A stretch of DNA of 64,000 nucleotides from Gammaproteobacteria bacterium (GTDB lineage: Bacteria; Pseudomonadota; Gammaproteobacteria; JACKNK01). Position 1 is the stretch's first letter. The number at the start of each line of letters is the position of its first letter. Made by a program: the position numbers and the translations under genes. The stretch spans positions 62,001 through 126,000 of the forward strand of contig JACKNK010000005.1 in assembly GCA_024234955.1 (NCBI GenBank). The letters are read 5' to 3'. The notes beneath the pieces are model-generated. The model saw only the letters and a program-made list of their open reading frames with translations. It was not told the origin of the DNA and made no database searches. Shown here piece by piece: positions 7,630-20,386 of the stretch.

Positions 7630-8820
7630 TCAATGTGTCGCCGACGTATCCACCCCCGCCGGACCGAGCCGTTTGCGTAATTCTGGTATCAGGTAGTCCG
7701 CGACCAGGGCGTTGCCATACGCGGTGTAATGGCGCTGAAACACCTTCTCGATCGCCGCGCCCGCAAACGCCGGCATCAGATCGATGTAGTCGATACCGCG
7801 CCGGTCCAGATCATCCAGAAGCAACTGGTAGGTACGGGTTCCAGCATCGCGGAAATCGACCACATCCCGATGATTCGGAAACACCAGAACCAGCGGCCTT
7901 GCGCCATCGGCTTGCACGCGGTCCACGAACGCCTGCAGTAGCGCTTCGGTCACCGTCAGCGCCTCGGAGTCCGCCACATAGCCGTGCTCCCCGATGATGC
8001 GCCGATGCGCGGTGTCGGCACTGAGTTCGTAGGCCAGCATGCGGAACAATCGCACGCTGGGCGACCAGTCCCACGCGCCACTGTGATAGCGATAACGGTA
8101 AAAGTGGTCATTCTCCCCCAGACGCTGGAAGCTCGATTCAGGCGCGGACAGCAATTGTTGATAGTCGCCCGTATCCCGCAACAGATTGGGCAACACGACC
8201 AAGGCACCGTCGCGAAGCAGAAAACGCGGCTTGCCCATGACGATGCCGGTCTCCCGCGCATAGAAGGGTCGATACCGGTTCACATGTCGATAGACGTTCT
8301 CCGACATGAAGCCGATCAACACCATCTCCGCCGGAAATTTCGGACTCATCCCCTGATACCGAAGAAACGCCTGATCGACGCCGTAACCGCCGACCCCGAA
8401 ATTCAACACTTCGAGCCGCGAATCCCGGTCCTCCAGCTGCGACTCCCAGGTATCGGGATTGCCGACCTCATCGGAATGGGTGAAGGAATCCCCATAGGCC
8501 GCGAGGCGGCGCTTGCCGGGAGCGGCTTCCCGGGTGATTTCAGAACTCCTCCGCATACCCGCGCTATTGGCCTGATACAGCGCGCTGCGACCATCGGGCT
8601 TGATCGCCCAGCCGAGTTCCGCGTCGGCCACCGTGTAATGCAGGTCCCCTTCTAGTATTCGTTCCACGGCAGCGGCGTGCATGGGCCTGAGCACATCCAC
8701 CGGGTCGAAATCCCAGTGCCGGAACTTGCTCAGGACAAACAAACCGGCCAGCGACGTGGCTTCCAGCAGACCGTAGAGCAGGCCGACCAGGATCAGCCAC
8801 AACGCGAATCGTTTCATCAT
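7630..8820 (-). CDS. SGNH/GDSL-like hydrolase with N-terminal membrane anchor
   Basis: This is a 396-residue protein. An N-terminal hydrophobic segment (about residues 5-30) should anchor it, with the rest in the periplasm. The block I motif appears as LAAYGDSFTHSDEVG near residue 108, with Ser as the likely nucleophile, and NFGVGGYGVDQ supplies the block II Gly. A late His near the C-terminus (FQRHYTAYGNALVADYL) fits the catalytic block V, although the usual DxxH spacing is not exact. Relatives act as esterases or acyltransferases on polysaccharides and lipids, but the substrate is unknown. It converges on the GspE-type gene 10 bp away. Confidence 0.72.
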   Translation of the reverse strand: MMKRFALWLILVGLLYGLLEATSLAGLFVLSKFRHWDFDPVDVLRPMHAAAVERILEGDLHYTVADAELGWAIKPDGRSALYQANSAGMRRSSEITREAAPGKRRLAAYGDSFTHSDEVGNPDTWESQLEDRDSRLEVLNFGVGGYGVDQAFLRYQGMSPKFPAEMVLIGFMSENVYRHVNRYRPFYARETGIVMGKPRFLLRDGALVVLPNLLRDTGDYQQLLSAPESSFQRLGENDHFYRYRYHSGAWDWSPSVRLFRMLAYELSADTAHRRIIGEHGYVADSEALTVTEALLQAFVDRVQADGARPLVLVFPNHRDVVDFRDAGTRTYQLLLDDLDRRGIDYIDLMPAFAGAAIEKVFQRHYTAYGNALVADYLIPELRKRLGPAGVDTSATH

Positions 8821-8876
8821 GGGCTCGGCAGCCTACTCAGCGTCTGACCCTGCGGCAATCCCGACCCGCCTTACGA

Positions 8877-10616
8877 TCAGGCCTGTTCGCGTCCCGGACG
8901 CATCACGCCGCCGGTGGCGACGACCTGCTGCCCACCGAAGGTGAAGGCATGGCTGAGATATTCCGGCGGCTCCGCGCCCAGCAGGTGATAGAGGTTGGCC
9001 AGATGGCGGCGATACAGCGCCTCGAAATCGCTGACCGTATTGCCGGGGTTGTCATCGCCGAACCACCAGAACCAGTCCGAACCTTCACAGATGGCAAGCT
9101 GACGCTCCGCACGGGCAAGGCGCTCCGGGTCCGCGAGCTTGCCCGCTGCCAGAGCCGCATCGAACACGCGCTTCGCGTCGCCCAGCATGTCCCAGGCGCG
9201 GTTCTTGTCGCGATGACCAACCCAGGTCGAGAACGTCCCGTACACCCAACTTCCGGCGACCAACGGCGGCGCGACATCGGCGACACCGGCATGCACGCAG
9301 TCGTTGAACGTGGTCAGTTCGATCCCCGGATGGGCGGCGAGCTTTTCGTAGAGCCCACGCAGGAACCAATAGCCGTTGTCCGGGTAATACTCCCAGGCGT
9401 TCTCACCATCAAGAATGATCGAGACCACGGTACAGGGCCGCTCACGGTTGGCTTTGGCGATATTGGTGAGGTGATGAATCATGTCCCCCACTGCATCGTC
9501 GGCATGCCAGGTTGCGTATTCAAAACCGATGCGATCAGACAGCCCGTCGTCGCGGAAGAAACAGCGGATCGTGCCACCATCACGCCGGTAAGGCCGATGC
9601 AGCCAGGCATGGTCCTTATCCATGTCCTTGCGACCGGCGCGAGCCAGCGTGTTGCCGAGCACACCCTGACCGGTCGCGGCCCAGCTGAATCCATGTTCCT
9701 CGAGAATCTTCCAGGTCGGATCGCTGATCCCGCCTTCGGCCGGCCAGCAACCGGGCGGACGATGACCGAAGTACTGCTCGAACACCTTCAAGCCGTGCTC
9801 GATATGCCAGCGGAAACGCTGCTCGCCATCCGGGTAGGTCGGCAGGTCGGGTAATACACAGTCCGGCCAGGCCTCCTTCCCGCTCTTGAAATCGAGCATC
9901 AGTGGGCCGATCGGGTGGGCATAGGGCGTAACCGACAGCTCGACCTTACCTGCCTCGTACAAGGCGCGATACCGAGGAATCACGCTGCGCACCAATTCGC
10001 CAACGAGCGCCAGCATGGCCTTGCGGTCGGCCAGCGTGAAACGCCGTCCCTGCTCCATCCAGGCTTTGACCTGAGGATTGTGCTGACGCACGGTCTCGCC
10101 AATCCAGCCGAGGTGATACCAGAACAGGATGTCGGCAATGAACTGATCGTCGAGATAGACGACATCGTCCGGGTTCTTGCAGAAATCCGCCGCGATGTCG
10201 GCGAGACGCCGATAAGCCGGAAACCGATTCACGACCCGCTCGTGATTGACGCGCAACGCCGCGCTGATCAGATTGGTGCGGGCAAGCCGATCGGTCGGCA
10301 AAACCGGCCCGGCGAGCGCGCCAAGCAGCGGATCGCGCAGCCCGGTGCCACTCTGGGTCCAGGTCTCGATCTGCTGACCGTAATCGACGATCTGCTCCAG
10401 CAGGGTCGGTGCAAAGTTGACCACGGAACGCGCGCCATCGACCGCCTCGATGTGCGCGGCCATGTCGATGTAATCCTTGATCGCGTGCAGATATGTCCAC
10501 GGGAGTGCGTACTCGCCACCGGCGAGATCGGCATAGGACGGTTGGTGCATGTGCCAGCACAGCACCACCCGCAACGGTGGAATCAGATCGTCCGTGCCTC
10601 CAGGCTCAGCGGACAT
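8877..10616 (-). CDS. Glycoside hydrolase family 57 protein (amylase/glucanotransferase-like)
   Basis: This is a 579-residue protein starting at the ATG at 10616, which overlaps the glgC stop by 11 bases. The GH57 fold is shown by VLCWHMHQPSYAD at the N-terminus, the region around PPGCWPAEGGISD that carries the probable nucleophile Glu, and LDGENAWEYYPDNG carrying the probable acid Asp. GH57 enzymes cleave or rearrange alpha-1,4-glucans. Coupling to glgC points to glycogen metabolism, either trimming or debranching. There is no signal peptide, so it should act in the cytoplasm. The exact specificity (amylase, amylopullulanase or 4-alpha-glucanotransferase) is not resolvable by eye. Confidence 0.88.
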   Translation of the reverse strand: MSAEPGGTDDLIPPLRVVLCWHMHQPSYADLAGGEYALPWTYLHAIKDYIDMAAHIEAVDGARSVVNFAPTLLEQIVDYGQQIETWTQSGTGLRDPLLGALAGPVLPTDRLARTNLISAALRVNHERVVNRFPAYRRLADIAADFCKNPDDVVYLDDQFIADILFWYHLGWIGETVRQHNPQVKAWMEQGRRFTLADRKAMLALVGELVRSVIPRYRALYEAGKVELSVTPYAHPIGPLMLDFKSGKEAWPDCVLPDLPTYPDGEQRFRWHIEHGLKVFEQYFGHRPPGCWPAEGGISDPTWKILEEHGFSWAATGQGVLGNTLARAGRKDMDKDHAWLHRPYRRDGGTIRCFFRDDGLSDRIGFEYATWHADDAVGDMIHHLTNIAKANRERPCTVVSIILDGENAWEYYPDNGYWFLRGLYEKLAAHPGIELTTFNDCVHAGVADVAPPLVAGSWVYGTFSTWVGHRDKNRAWDMLGDAKRVFDAALAAGKLADPERLARAERQLAICEGSDWFWWFGDDNPGNTVSDFEALYRRHLANLYHLLGAEPPEYLSHAFTFGGQQVVATGGVMRPGREQA

Positions 10617-11877
10617 GGTGCAATTCCAGCCCGAGCATGTCGGGGGTGACCAGTACGATGCCGCCTTCACTGACGTAGAAGCGCTGCGCGTCGGCCTGCG
10701 GGTCCTCGCCAATCACGGTGCCTTCCGGAATCCGGCAGCCCTTGTCCAGCACCGCGTTGCGGATGCGGCAATGCTCACCGATTTCGACATCCGGCAGCAC
10801 CACCGAGTCCTTCACATGACTGTAGGAATGCACCTTGACGTTCGAGAACAGCAGCGAATGTTCGACCTTGGCGCCGGAGATGATGCAACCGCCGGAGACC
10901 ATGGAATCGACGGCCATACCGCGACGATCGTCGTCATCGAAAATGAATTTCGCCGGCGGCAGCTGTTCCTGATAAGTCCAGATGGGCCAATCGTCGTCAT
11001 AGAGATTGAGTTCCGGGGTGATACCGATCAGTTCCAGATTCGCCGCCCAGAATGCGTCGATGGTCCCGACATCACGCCAGTAAGCCTGCTGACCGGTGCT
11101 CGGATCGGTGAAGCGGTGCGCAAACACGCGGTAGTTCTCGATGATCCGGGGAATGATGTCGTGCCCGAAATCGTGACTGGAACCCTGCGTGTCGGCGTCC
11201 TTGATCAACTGCTCATACAGAAACCGGGTGTTGAACACATAGATGCCCATCGAGGCCAGGGAGACATCAGGGTTGCCCGGCACCGACGCCGGTTCGGCCG
11301 GCTTCTCCTGGAAACTGACCACGCGACCGTCGCGATTCACGCCCATGACACCGAAGGCCTTGGCCTGATCGCGGGGCACCTCGATGCAGCCCACGGTCAT
11401 GTCCGCACCGTATTCGACGTGGTGCGCGACCATCGCGCCGTAGTCCATCTTGTAGACGTGATCACCCGCAAGAATCAGCACATAGGCCGGATCGTGGGCG
11501 CGGATGATGTCGAGGTTCTGGTAGATCGCATCGGCGGTGCCGGTGTACCAGTTGCCCTCGGTGATACGTTGCTGCGCCGGCAGCAGTTCGACGTATTCAC
11601 CGAACTCGCCGCGCAAGAAGCTCCAGCCGCGCTGGATGTGCTGAATCAGCGAGTGCGCCTTGTACTGGGTCAACACACCGATACGGCGAATACCCGAGTT
11701 GACGCAATTCGACAGCGGGAAATCGATGATCCGGAACTTGCCGCCGAACGGCACGCCCGGCTTGGCGCGCCACTGGGTCATGGCCTTGAGCCGCGATCCG
11801 CGCCCGCCTGCCAATATCAAGGCAAGGGTTTCGCGGGTCAGACGACTGACAAATCGGGTTGGCTTGGGCTCGATCAT
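10606..11877 (-). CDS. glgC: Glucose-1-phosphate adenylyltransferase GlgC
   Basis: This is a 423-residue ADP-glucose pyrophosphorylase, the usual bacterial length. The nucleotidyltransferase motif LILAGGRGSRL lies at residues 20-30, with KPGVPFGGKFRIIDF, YVLILAGDHVYKMDY and the sugar-phosphate site FQEKPAEP. The C-terminal third is a left-handed beta helix (ISGAKVEHSLLFSNVKVHSYSHV type repeats). It makes ADP-glucose from ATP and glucose-1-phosphate, the committed step of bacterial glycogen synthesis. It is transcribed divergently from glgB across a 234-bp region and is translationally coupled to the GH57 gene. The synthase glgA is not in the window. Confidence 0.96.
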   Translation of the reverse strand: MIEPKPTRFVSRLTRETLALILAGGRGSRLKAMTQWRAKPGVPFGGKFRIIDFPLSNCVNSGIRRIGVLTQYKAHSLIQHIQRGWSFLRGEFGEYVELLPAQQRITEGNWYTGTADAIYQNLDIIRAHDPAYVLILAGDHVYKMDYGAMVAHHVEYGADMTVGCIEVPRDQAKAFGVMGVNRDGRVVSFQEKPAEPASVPGNPDVSLASMGIYVFNTRFLYEQLIKDADTQGSSHDFGHDIIPRIIENYRVFAHRFTDPSTGQQAYWRDVGTIDAFWAANLELIGITPELNLYDDDWPIWTYQEQLPPAKFIFDDDDRRGMAVDSMVSGGCIISGAKVEHSLLFSNVKVHSYSHVKDSVVLPDVEIGEHCRIRNAVLDKGCRIPEGTVIGEDPQADAQRFYVSEGGIVLVTPDMLGLELHHVR

Positions 11878-12111
11878 GGACGCGGCGACTCCGGGTCGAA
11901 GAAGATAGTGCGTAACTGGACGCTGGGCCGCGAAAACACGGCGCAGCGCCGAGCAAAGCGGGGCTTGGTGGCGTGCATGTTAGCATCGCCAAGGTGTCCG
12001 GACAGGCTCACGAACGCGGTCTCTGACATTCCTCATCAATGCGTCGTTTGCGCCCCAAAACCCGTCGTCTTCCGCCCCACACCGGGGCATACCGACCAGG
12101 CCTGAAAACCC

Positions 12112-14280
12112 ATGTCAAAATCGCTATCCGACAATGCCTTACAGTCGATCATCGAAGCCCGGCACCACGACCCCTTCGAGGTTCTGGGGCGACATGTGCG
12201 CGGTGACAGGGCACAGGTGCGGGTATTTCTGCCGCACGCCCGCGAGGTCTACATCGCCGACGGCGACCTTCCGCTGACCCGAATCGAGGGCACGGACCTG
12301 TTCGAAGGCGAGTTCGACGCCGATGCCATCGAGCCGCACTACCGCCTCCGCTGGGTGGACAGTCAGGGCTTCACGCATATCGGCCATGACCCATACAGCT
12401 TCGCGCCGGTGGTCGGCGAGCTCGATCTGCACCTTTTCGCGGAAGGCAATCATCGCCACGCATATCGGTTCCTGGGTGCGCACGCACGCAGGGTGGACGA
12501 CATCGAGGGCGTGCAATTCGCGGTTTGGGCTCCGGCGGCGGAACGGGTCAGCGTGGTCGGCGAATTCAATCGCTGGGACGGTCGCGTGCATGCAATGCGG
12601 GTACGTGGCGGCAGTGGGGTATGGGAACTGTTCATCCCCGGCCTCACCCCGGGAGCGCTCTATAAATTCGAGATTCGCAACCGCGAATCCGGACGCGTCA
12701 TGGTCAAGCTCGACCCCTATGCCCAGGCTTGCCAGTACCGGCCGGACAACGCCAACATCGTGCATCAGGCAGAACATCGCTGGCAGGACAAGGACTGGAT
12801 GGCGGCGCGCGCCGCTGGCGACTGGCAGCACCAGCCGATGTCCATCTACGAGGTCCATCTCGGCTCCTGGAAGCGTCACGCCGACGGCAGCTTCGTCGGC
12901 TATCGCCAGCTCGCCGAGGAATTGGTCGAGTACGTCCGCCACGAGGGTTTCACCCACCTCGAACTGCTGCCCGTCACCGAGCACCCGCTGGATGCCTCCT
13001 GGGGTTACCAGACCACCGGTTATTACGCCGCCACCAGCCGGTTCGGGTCACCGGACGACTTCCGCTGGTTCGTCGATCACTGCCACCGGAATGGCATTGG
13101 CGTTCTGCTCGACTGGGCACCCGGACACTTCCCGAAGGACGAGACCGCGCTTGCCCGTTTTGACGGCACCGCGCTCTACGAACACGCCGATCCGCGCAAG
13201 GGCGAGCATCGCGACTGGGGCACCTACATCTTCAACTACGGGCGCAACGAGGTTCGCAACTTCCTGGTTTCCAGCGCCTTTTTCTGGCTTGAAGAGTTCC
13301 ATATCGATGGCCTGCGCGTGGACGCCGTCGCCTCCATGCTCTACCTCGATTACTCGCGTGAAGCCGGGGATTGGGTGCCCAATCAATACGGCGGGCGCGA
13401 GAATCTGGAAGCCATCGACTTTCTGCGCGAGATGAACCGCGTGGTGCACGGCGAACACCCGGGCGCCGTGGTCATAGCGGAAGAATCCACCGCCTGGCCC
13501 CAGGTCACCCGCCCCGACTATCTCGGCGGTCTCGGCTTCTCGATGAAGTGGAACATGGGCTGGATGCACGACACGCTCACCTATACCAGTCACGACCCGG
13601 TGCATCGCGCCTATCATCACGACCGCCTCACCTTCGGCATGATGTACGCCTTCACCGAGAACTTCGTGCTGCCGTTCTCGCATGACGAAGTCGTGCATCT
13701 GAAAGGCTCAATGCTCGGCAAGATGCCGGGCGACGCTTGGCAGCAATTCGCCAATCTGCGCCTGCTCTACGCCTATCAATGGACCTATCCCGGCAAGAAG
13801 CTGCTGTTCATGGGCAGCGAATTCGCCCAAGGCAAGGAATGGGATTTCGACGGTCAGCTCGACTGGTGGCAGCTCGATGTCGGTCTGCATCGCGGGGTGT
13901 TCGGTCTGATTCGCGACCTGAATCGCTTGTACCGCGATCTGCCGGCCCTGCATGCGCACGAATTTGACGGTGCCGGCTTTGAGTGGATCGACTGTCACGA
14001 CGCCGGCCAATCCATCGTCAGCTATCAGCGCAAGGACGGCGACCAACGGGTCGTGGTGGTACTCAATTTCACCCCGGTGCCGCGCCACGACTACCGAATC
14101 GGTCTGCCCTTCGGCGGGGAGTGGAAGGAGATTCTGAACACCGACGCCGACGCCTATGGGGGAGGCAACGTCGGCAACAATGGCGCGGTACGGGCGGAAT
14201 CAAGGGCGTGGATGAACCAGCCGTTCTCCGCCCCGTTGGTGGTGCCGCCGCTCGCGGCAGTGGTGCTGGTACCGGCGTAG
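12112..14280 (+). CDS. glgB: 1,4-alpha-glucan branching enzyme GlgB
   Basis: This is a 722-residue protein with the full GlgB layout: an N-terminal module, a CBM48 domain near 100-200, a GH13 barrel and a C-terminal beta domain. Catalytic motifs are GLRVDAVASML (nucleophile Asp near 404), VIAEESTAWP (acid Glu near 457) and PFSHDEVVHLKGS. The substrate-binding YEVHLGSWK and SWGYQTTGYYA blocks also match. It adds alpha-1,6 branches to the glucan made from ADP-glucose. The frame could be read from further upstream only outside family homology, so the ATG at 12112 is preferred. It diverges from glgC and converges on greA. Confidence 0.97.
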   Translation: MSKSLSDNALQSIIEARHHDPFEVLGRHVRGDRAQVRVFLPHAREVYIADGDLPLTRIEGTDLFEGEFDADAIEPHYRLRWVDSQGFTHIGHDPYSFAPVVGELDLHLFAEGNHRHAYRFLGAHARRVDDIEGVQFAVWAPAAERVSVVGEFNRWDGRVHAMRVRGGSGVWELFIPGLTPGALYKFEIRNRESGRVMVKLDPYAQACQYRPDNANIVHQAEHRWQDKDWMAARAAGDWQHQPMSIYEVHLGSWKRHADGSFVGYRQLAEELVEYVRHEGFTHLELLPVTEHPLDASWGYQTTGYYAATSRFGSPDDFRWFVDHCHRNGIGVLLDWAPGHFPKDETALARFDGTALYEHADPRKGEHRDWGTYIFNYGRNEVRNFLVSSAFFWLEEFHIDGLRVDAVASMLYLDYSREAGDWVPNQYGGRENLEAIDFLREMNRVVHGEHPGAVVIAEESTAWPQVTRPDYLGGLGFSMKWNMGWMHDTLTYTSHDPVHRAYHHDRLTFGMMYAFTENFVLPFSHDEVVHLKGSMLGKMPGDAWQQFANLRLLYAYQWTYPGKKLLFMGSEFAQGKEWDFDGQLDWWQLDVGLHRGVFGLIRDLNRLYRDLPALHAHEFDGAGFEWIDCHDAGQSIVSYQRKDGDQRVVVVLNFTPVPRHDYRIGLPFGGEWKEILNTDADAYGGGNVGNNGAVRAESRAWMNQPFSAPLVVPPLAAVVLVPA

Positions 14281-14315
14281 CCCCGGCGCATACATGCCGC
14301 GTTAAAGAAACGGCG

Positions 14316-14335
14316 ACACCGGGCGCACCCGGTGT
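14316..14335. terminator. Hairpin between convergent glgB and greA
   Basis: ACACCGGG and CCCGGTGT form a perfect 8-bp stem with a 4-base loop, 35 bases after glgB and just past the greA stop. No T-run follows on either strand, so bidirectional termination is only suggested. Confidence 0.45.
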
Positions 14336-14344
14336 TCCCGCCGC

Positions 14345-14817
14345 TTATTCGTAGCGGACTTCGAGGATCTCGAAGGTCTTCTCGCCGCCGGGGGCGTTGA
14401 AGGTCACCACATCGCCTTCCGAGCGACCGATCAAGGCGCGGGCGATCGGCGAGGTCACCGAAATCTTGCCTTCCTTGATGCTCGCCTCATCCTCACCGAC
14501 GATCTGGTAGGTCAGCTCTTCACCGCTGTCCTCATCGGCGATATCCAGGGTGCATCCAAATATCACCCGGCCACCGCCGTCGATCTTGGTGACATCGATG
14601 ACCTCCGCATGCGACAACTTGCCTTCGATGTCCTGGATGCGGCCTTCGATAAAACCCTGACGCTCGCGCGCGGCGTGGTACTCGGCGTTTTCCTTGAGGT
14701 CGCCATGCTCGCGGGCTTCGGCAATTGCCTTGATCACCGCCGGACGCTCGACCTGCTTCAATTCCTTCAGTTCTTCCCGCAGGCGCTCGGCACCCTTTGC
14801 GGTCATTGGCACCTTGC

Positions 14818-14821
<4 letters not shown>
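14345..14821 (-). CDS. greA: Transcription elongation factor GreA
   Basis: This is a 158-residue protein, the standard GreA length. The N-terminal coiled coil carries the acidic tip in EHGDLKENAEYHAARERQ, whose Asp and Glu enter the RNA polymerase secondary channel to stimulate cleavage of backtracked RNA. The C-terminal FKBP-like domain ends with SPIARALIGRSEGDVVTF and the usual GG-KTFEILEV strand. The ATG at 14821 overlaps the carB stop by four bases, so greA is translationally coupled to carAB, an order common in gammaproteobacteria. Confidence 0.97.
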
Positions 14822-18057
<3,236 letters not shown>

Positions 18058-18120
18058 ATCGATATTCGCCGCGAAGACACGATGGCGCCGGGGACCGGTA
18101 TGGCCCCGCACCAATCGCGT

Positions 18121-19251
18121 TTAGGATTTTTGTTGCATGAGTTCGATGAAGTGATCGAACAGCGGGGCCACGTCGTGCGGACCTGGGCTGGCTTCCGGGT
18201 GTCCCTGGAACGAAAACGCCGGATAGTCGGTACGATGCACGCCCTGGAGCGAGCCGTCGAACAGGGACTTGTGGGTGGCTTTCAAGGTCGCCGGCAAGCT
18301 GGCTTCATCCACCGCAAAGCCGTGGTTCTGGCTGGTGATCATGACCTGCCCACCTTCCAGGTCCTGGACCGGATGATTGGCGCCGTGATGGCCGAATTTC
18401 ATCTTCACGGTCCGGGCGCCGGAAGCGAGACCCAGAAGCTGATGACCGAGGCAGATGCCAAACACGGGAATATGGGTCGGGACAATCTTTTGAATGGCTT
18501 CGATCGCGTAATCGCACGGTTCCGGATCACCGGGGCCATTGGACAGGAAGACGCCATCCGGATTCATCGCCAGCACATCCGCTGCCGGCGTCTGCGCGGG
18601 CACCACGGTCAGGCGACAGCCCCGATCGACGAGCATGCGCAGGATGTTGCGCTTGACCCCAAAGTCATAGGCGACGACGTGATACGGGAGATTGTCTGCG
18701 TCCGCCGGGTGACCGTTTTCCAGCGTCCAGCTGCCCTGCTTCCACTCATAAGCCGTGCTGGTGGAAGCGACCTTGGCGAGATCCATGCCTTTCAGGCCCG
18801 GGAAAGCCTTGGCCTGCGCGATGGCCGCGTCCACATCGATGGCATCACCTGCGACGATGCAGCCGCGCTGGGCGCCCTTCTCGCGCAACACCCGCGTCAG
18901 GCGACGGGTATCGATATCCGCGATCGCCACGACACGGTTGGCGCGCAGATAGTCTTCCAGAGGCATGGTGCTTCGCCAGTTGCTGGCGACCAGGGGAAGA
19001 TCGCGGATCACCAGACCCGCCGCCTGTACACCGGGCGCCTCCTCATCCTCGGGCGTCGTACCAACGTTACCGATATGCGGGTAGGTAAGGGTGACGATCT
19101 GCCGCAGATAGGAAGGATCGGTGAGAATCTCCTGGTATCCGGTCATCGAAGTGTTGAACACCACCTCGCCGACGGTGTCGCCGTCGATACCAATGGATTC
19201 CCCATGAAATACGGAGCCGTCTTCGAGGGCCAGAACAGCGGGCTTGCGCAA
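18121..19251 (-). CDS. carA: Carbamoyl phosphate synthase small subunit CarA (TTG start)
   Basis: This is a 376-residue glutamine amidotransferase. The conserved start MRKPAVLALEDGSVFHGESI is encoded from a TTG at 19251. AGAGGA lies about eight bases before this TTG, while the nearby ATG at 19258 is in another frame, so TTG is the best start. The N-terminal CarA domain is followed by a class I GATase domain: Cys267 in FGICLGHQLLG, and the His/Glu pair in QGHPEASPGPHD. It releases ammonia from glutamine for CarB. The weak start codon may set the expression level. A terminator-like hairpin lies just upstream in the leader. Confidence 0.96.
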   Translation of the reverse strand: MRKPAVLALEDGSVFHGESIGIDGDTVGEVVFNTSMTGYQEILTDPSYLRQIVTLTYPHIGNVGTTPEDEEAPGVQAAGLVIRDLPLVASNWRSTMPLEDYLRANRVVAIADIDTRRLTRVLREKGAQRGCIVAGDAIDVDAAIAQAKAFPGLKGMDLAKVASTSTAYEWKQGSWTLENGHPADADNLPYHVVAYDFGVKRNILRMLVDRGCRLTVVPAQTPAADVLAMNPDGVFLSNGPGDPEPCDYAIEAIQKIVPTHIPVFGICLGHQLLGLASGARTVKMKFGHHGANHPVQDLEGGQVMITSQNHGFAVDEASLPATLKATHKSLFDGSLQGVHRTDYPAFSFQGHPEASPGPHDVAPLFDHFIELMQQKS

Positions 19252-19274
19252 GGGGCATATCCTCTAGACACACA

Positions 19275-19310
19275 AAACGGGAAGGGGCCAGGGTGGCGGC
19301 CTTCCCGTTT
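19275..19310 (-). terminator. Terminator-like hairpin in the carA leader (possible attenuator)
   Basis: An 11-bp perfect stem pairs AAACGGGAAGG with CCTTCCCGTTT; read on the minus strand the second arm runs into TTTT. It lies 24 bases upstream of the carA TTG, so RNA started further upstream must pass through it. It could be an attenuator, or a terminator isolating carA from upstream transcription. Confidence 0.55.
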
Positions 19311-19529
19311 CGTAGAGATGAGTACGAAAAGCGTAGGGGGATTCTAAAACATGGCGACAGGGGTTTGTACCCCGGTAGCGCATCTCCGGAATACAGGACT
19401 CCAGTCAGTGAGACACGCTTCTACGCCCCTATAACGCATTCGCAAAAACTGATTCGTGGCCTTACTATTCATCTATTCGATGCGGCACATCCCGCAGACA
19501 TTCTTGCGCACCGATTCAGGAGCCACATC

Positions 19530-20360
19530 ATGAACCGCATGATCCCCCGACTGTTTGCAATCGTATTCGTCTTCGGAACAGCCTCCGCCGCCCATGCAGG
19601 AATGTGGCTAATTGACGACACCGCCACCCTGTATTCGATCGATCAACAGACCTCTCCGGTCGTCACGGTCGGCAATACCGGCATCGGCAGCGCCACCGCG
19701 CTGACTGTGGATAACAACGGGTCGCTGTTCACCACGGACGGCACCTCCCTGTATACCCTGAATCGCACGACCGCAGCGGCGACCCTGGTCGACACCTACT
19801 TAGGTATCGGCACACTCCAGGGCCTGGCTTTCGACGGGACCAACTCCTTATGGGGTGTCTCGGGCAACGATCTGTATCTGCTCGCCAACAACGGATCCGG
19901 CCTGTTCAGCTGGCAAGCAACCCTGGGCGGTTCCTATGACGATCTCGCCATCGCACAGACCGACATCACCTACAGCGGCGGCACCATTCTCGCCGGCACC
20001 TTGCTGGGTCTCGACGCCACAGGCGGTGGCTCATTCATCTACGCGATCGACACCGGTACGTTCGTGGAGACCCTGATCGAAACCATCCCACTCGCAGTTG
20101 GCGACGAGGCGATGACCACCGACGCCGGTGGCGGCACCCTCTTCACTCACAACTTCAACCGTGAATCCGGGGGCCAAGGCGGCGTCTATGAGGTGGACCT
20201 GACTGGCGCCAACAACGACACCCTCGTCAAGATCACGCCAGGTCGCATTACCGGCATGTTCCTGGAAGACACCGGCGCCTCCGTTCCCGTCCCGGCCCCG
20301 GCCCTGCTCATTGGCGGCGCGTTTCTGGGCATGATGGCCAAGCGCCGCCGCGCCCACTGA
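19530..20360 (+). CDS. Secreted protein with PEP-CTERM-like sorting signal
   Basis: This is a 276-residue exported protein. The ATG at 19530 has AGGAG seven bases upstream; the longer open frame has no export signal at its start. A signal peptide covers about residues 1-23 (MNRMIPRLFAIVFVFGTASA). The body is Gly, Thr and Asp rich with recurring short strands (LYSIDQQT, LYTLNRTT, LYLLANNG), like the blades of a beta-propeller. The end is VPVPAPALLIGGAFLGMMAK followed by RRRAH: a Pro-rich motif, one hydrophobic helix and an Arg cluster, which is the layout of PEP-CTERM/VPLPA-type exosortase signals. No exosortase is present in the window. It sits on the opposite strand, between dapB and carA. 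Confidence 0.72.
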   Translation: MNRMIPRLFAIVFVFGTASAAHAGMWLIDDTATLYSIDQQTSPVVTVGNTGIGSATALTVDNNGSLFTTDGTSLYTLNRTTAAATLVDTYLGIGTLQGLAFDGTNSLWGVSGNDLYLLANNGSGLFSWQATLGGSYDDLAIAQTDITYSGGTILAGTLLGLDATGGGSFIYAIDTGTFVETLIETIPLAVGDEAMTTDAGGGTLFTHNFNRESGGQGGVYEVDLTGANNDTLVKITPGRITGMFLEDTGASVPVPAPALLIGGAFLGMMAKRRRAH

Positions 20361-20386
20361 TCCCGGCAGGCGAGATCAGTATCCGT

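Noticed and set aside
19253..19273. ATG at 19258 as the carA start
   Set aside because: It is in a different frame from CarA and sits directly against the ribosome binding site.
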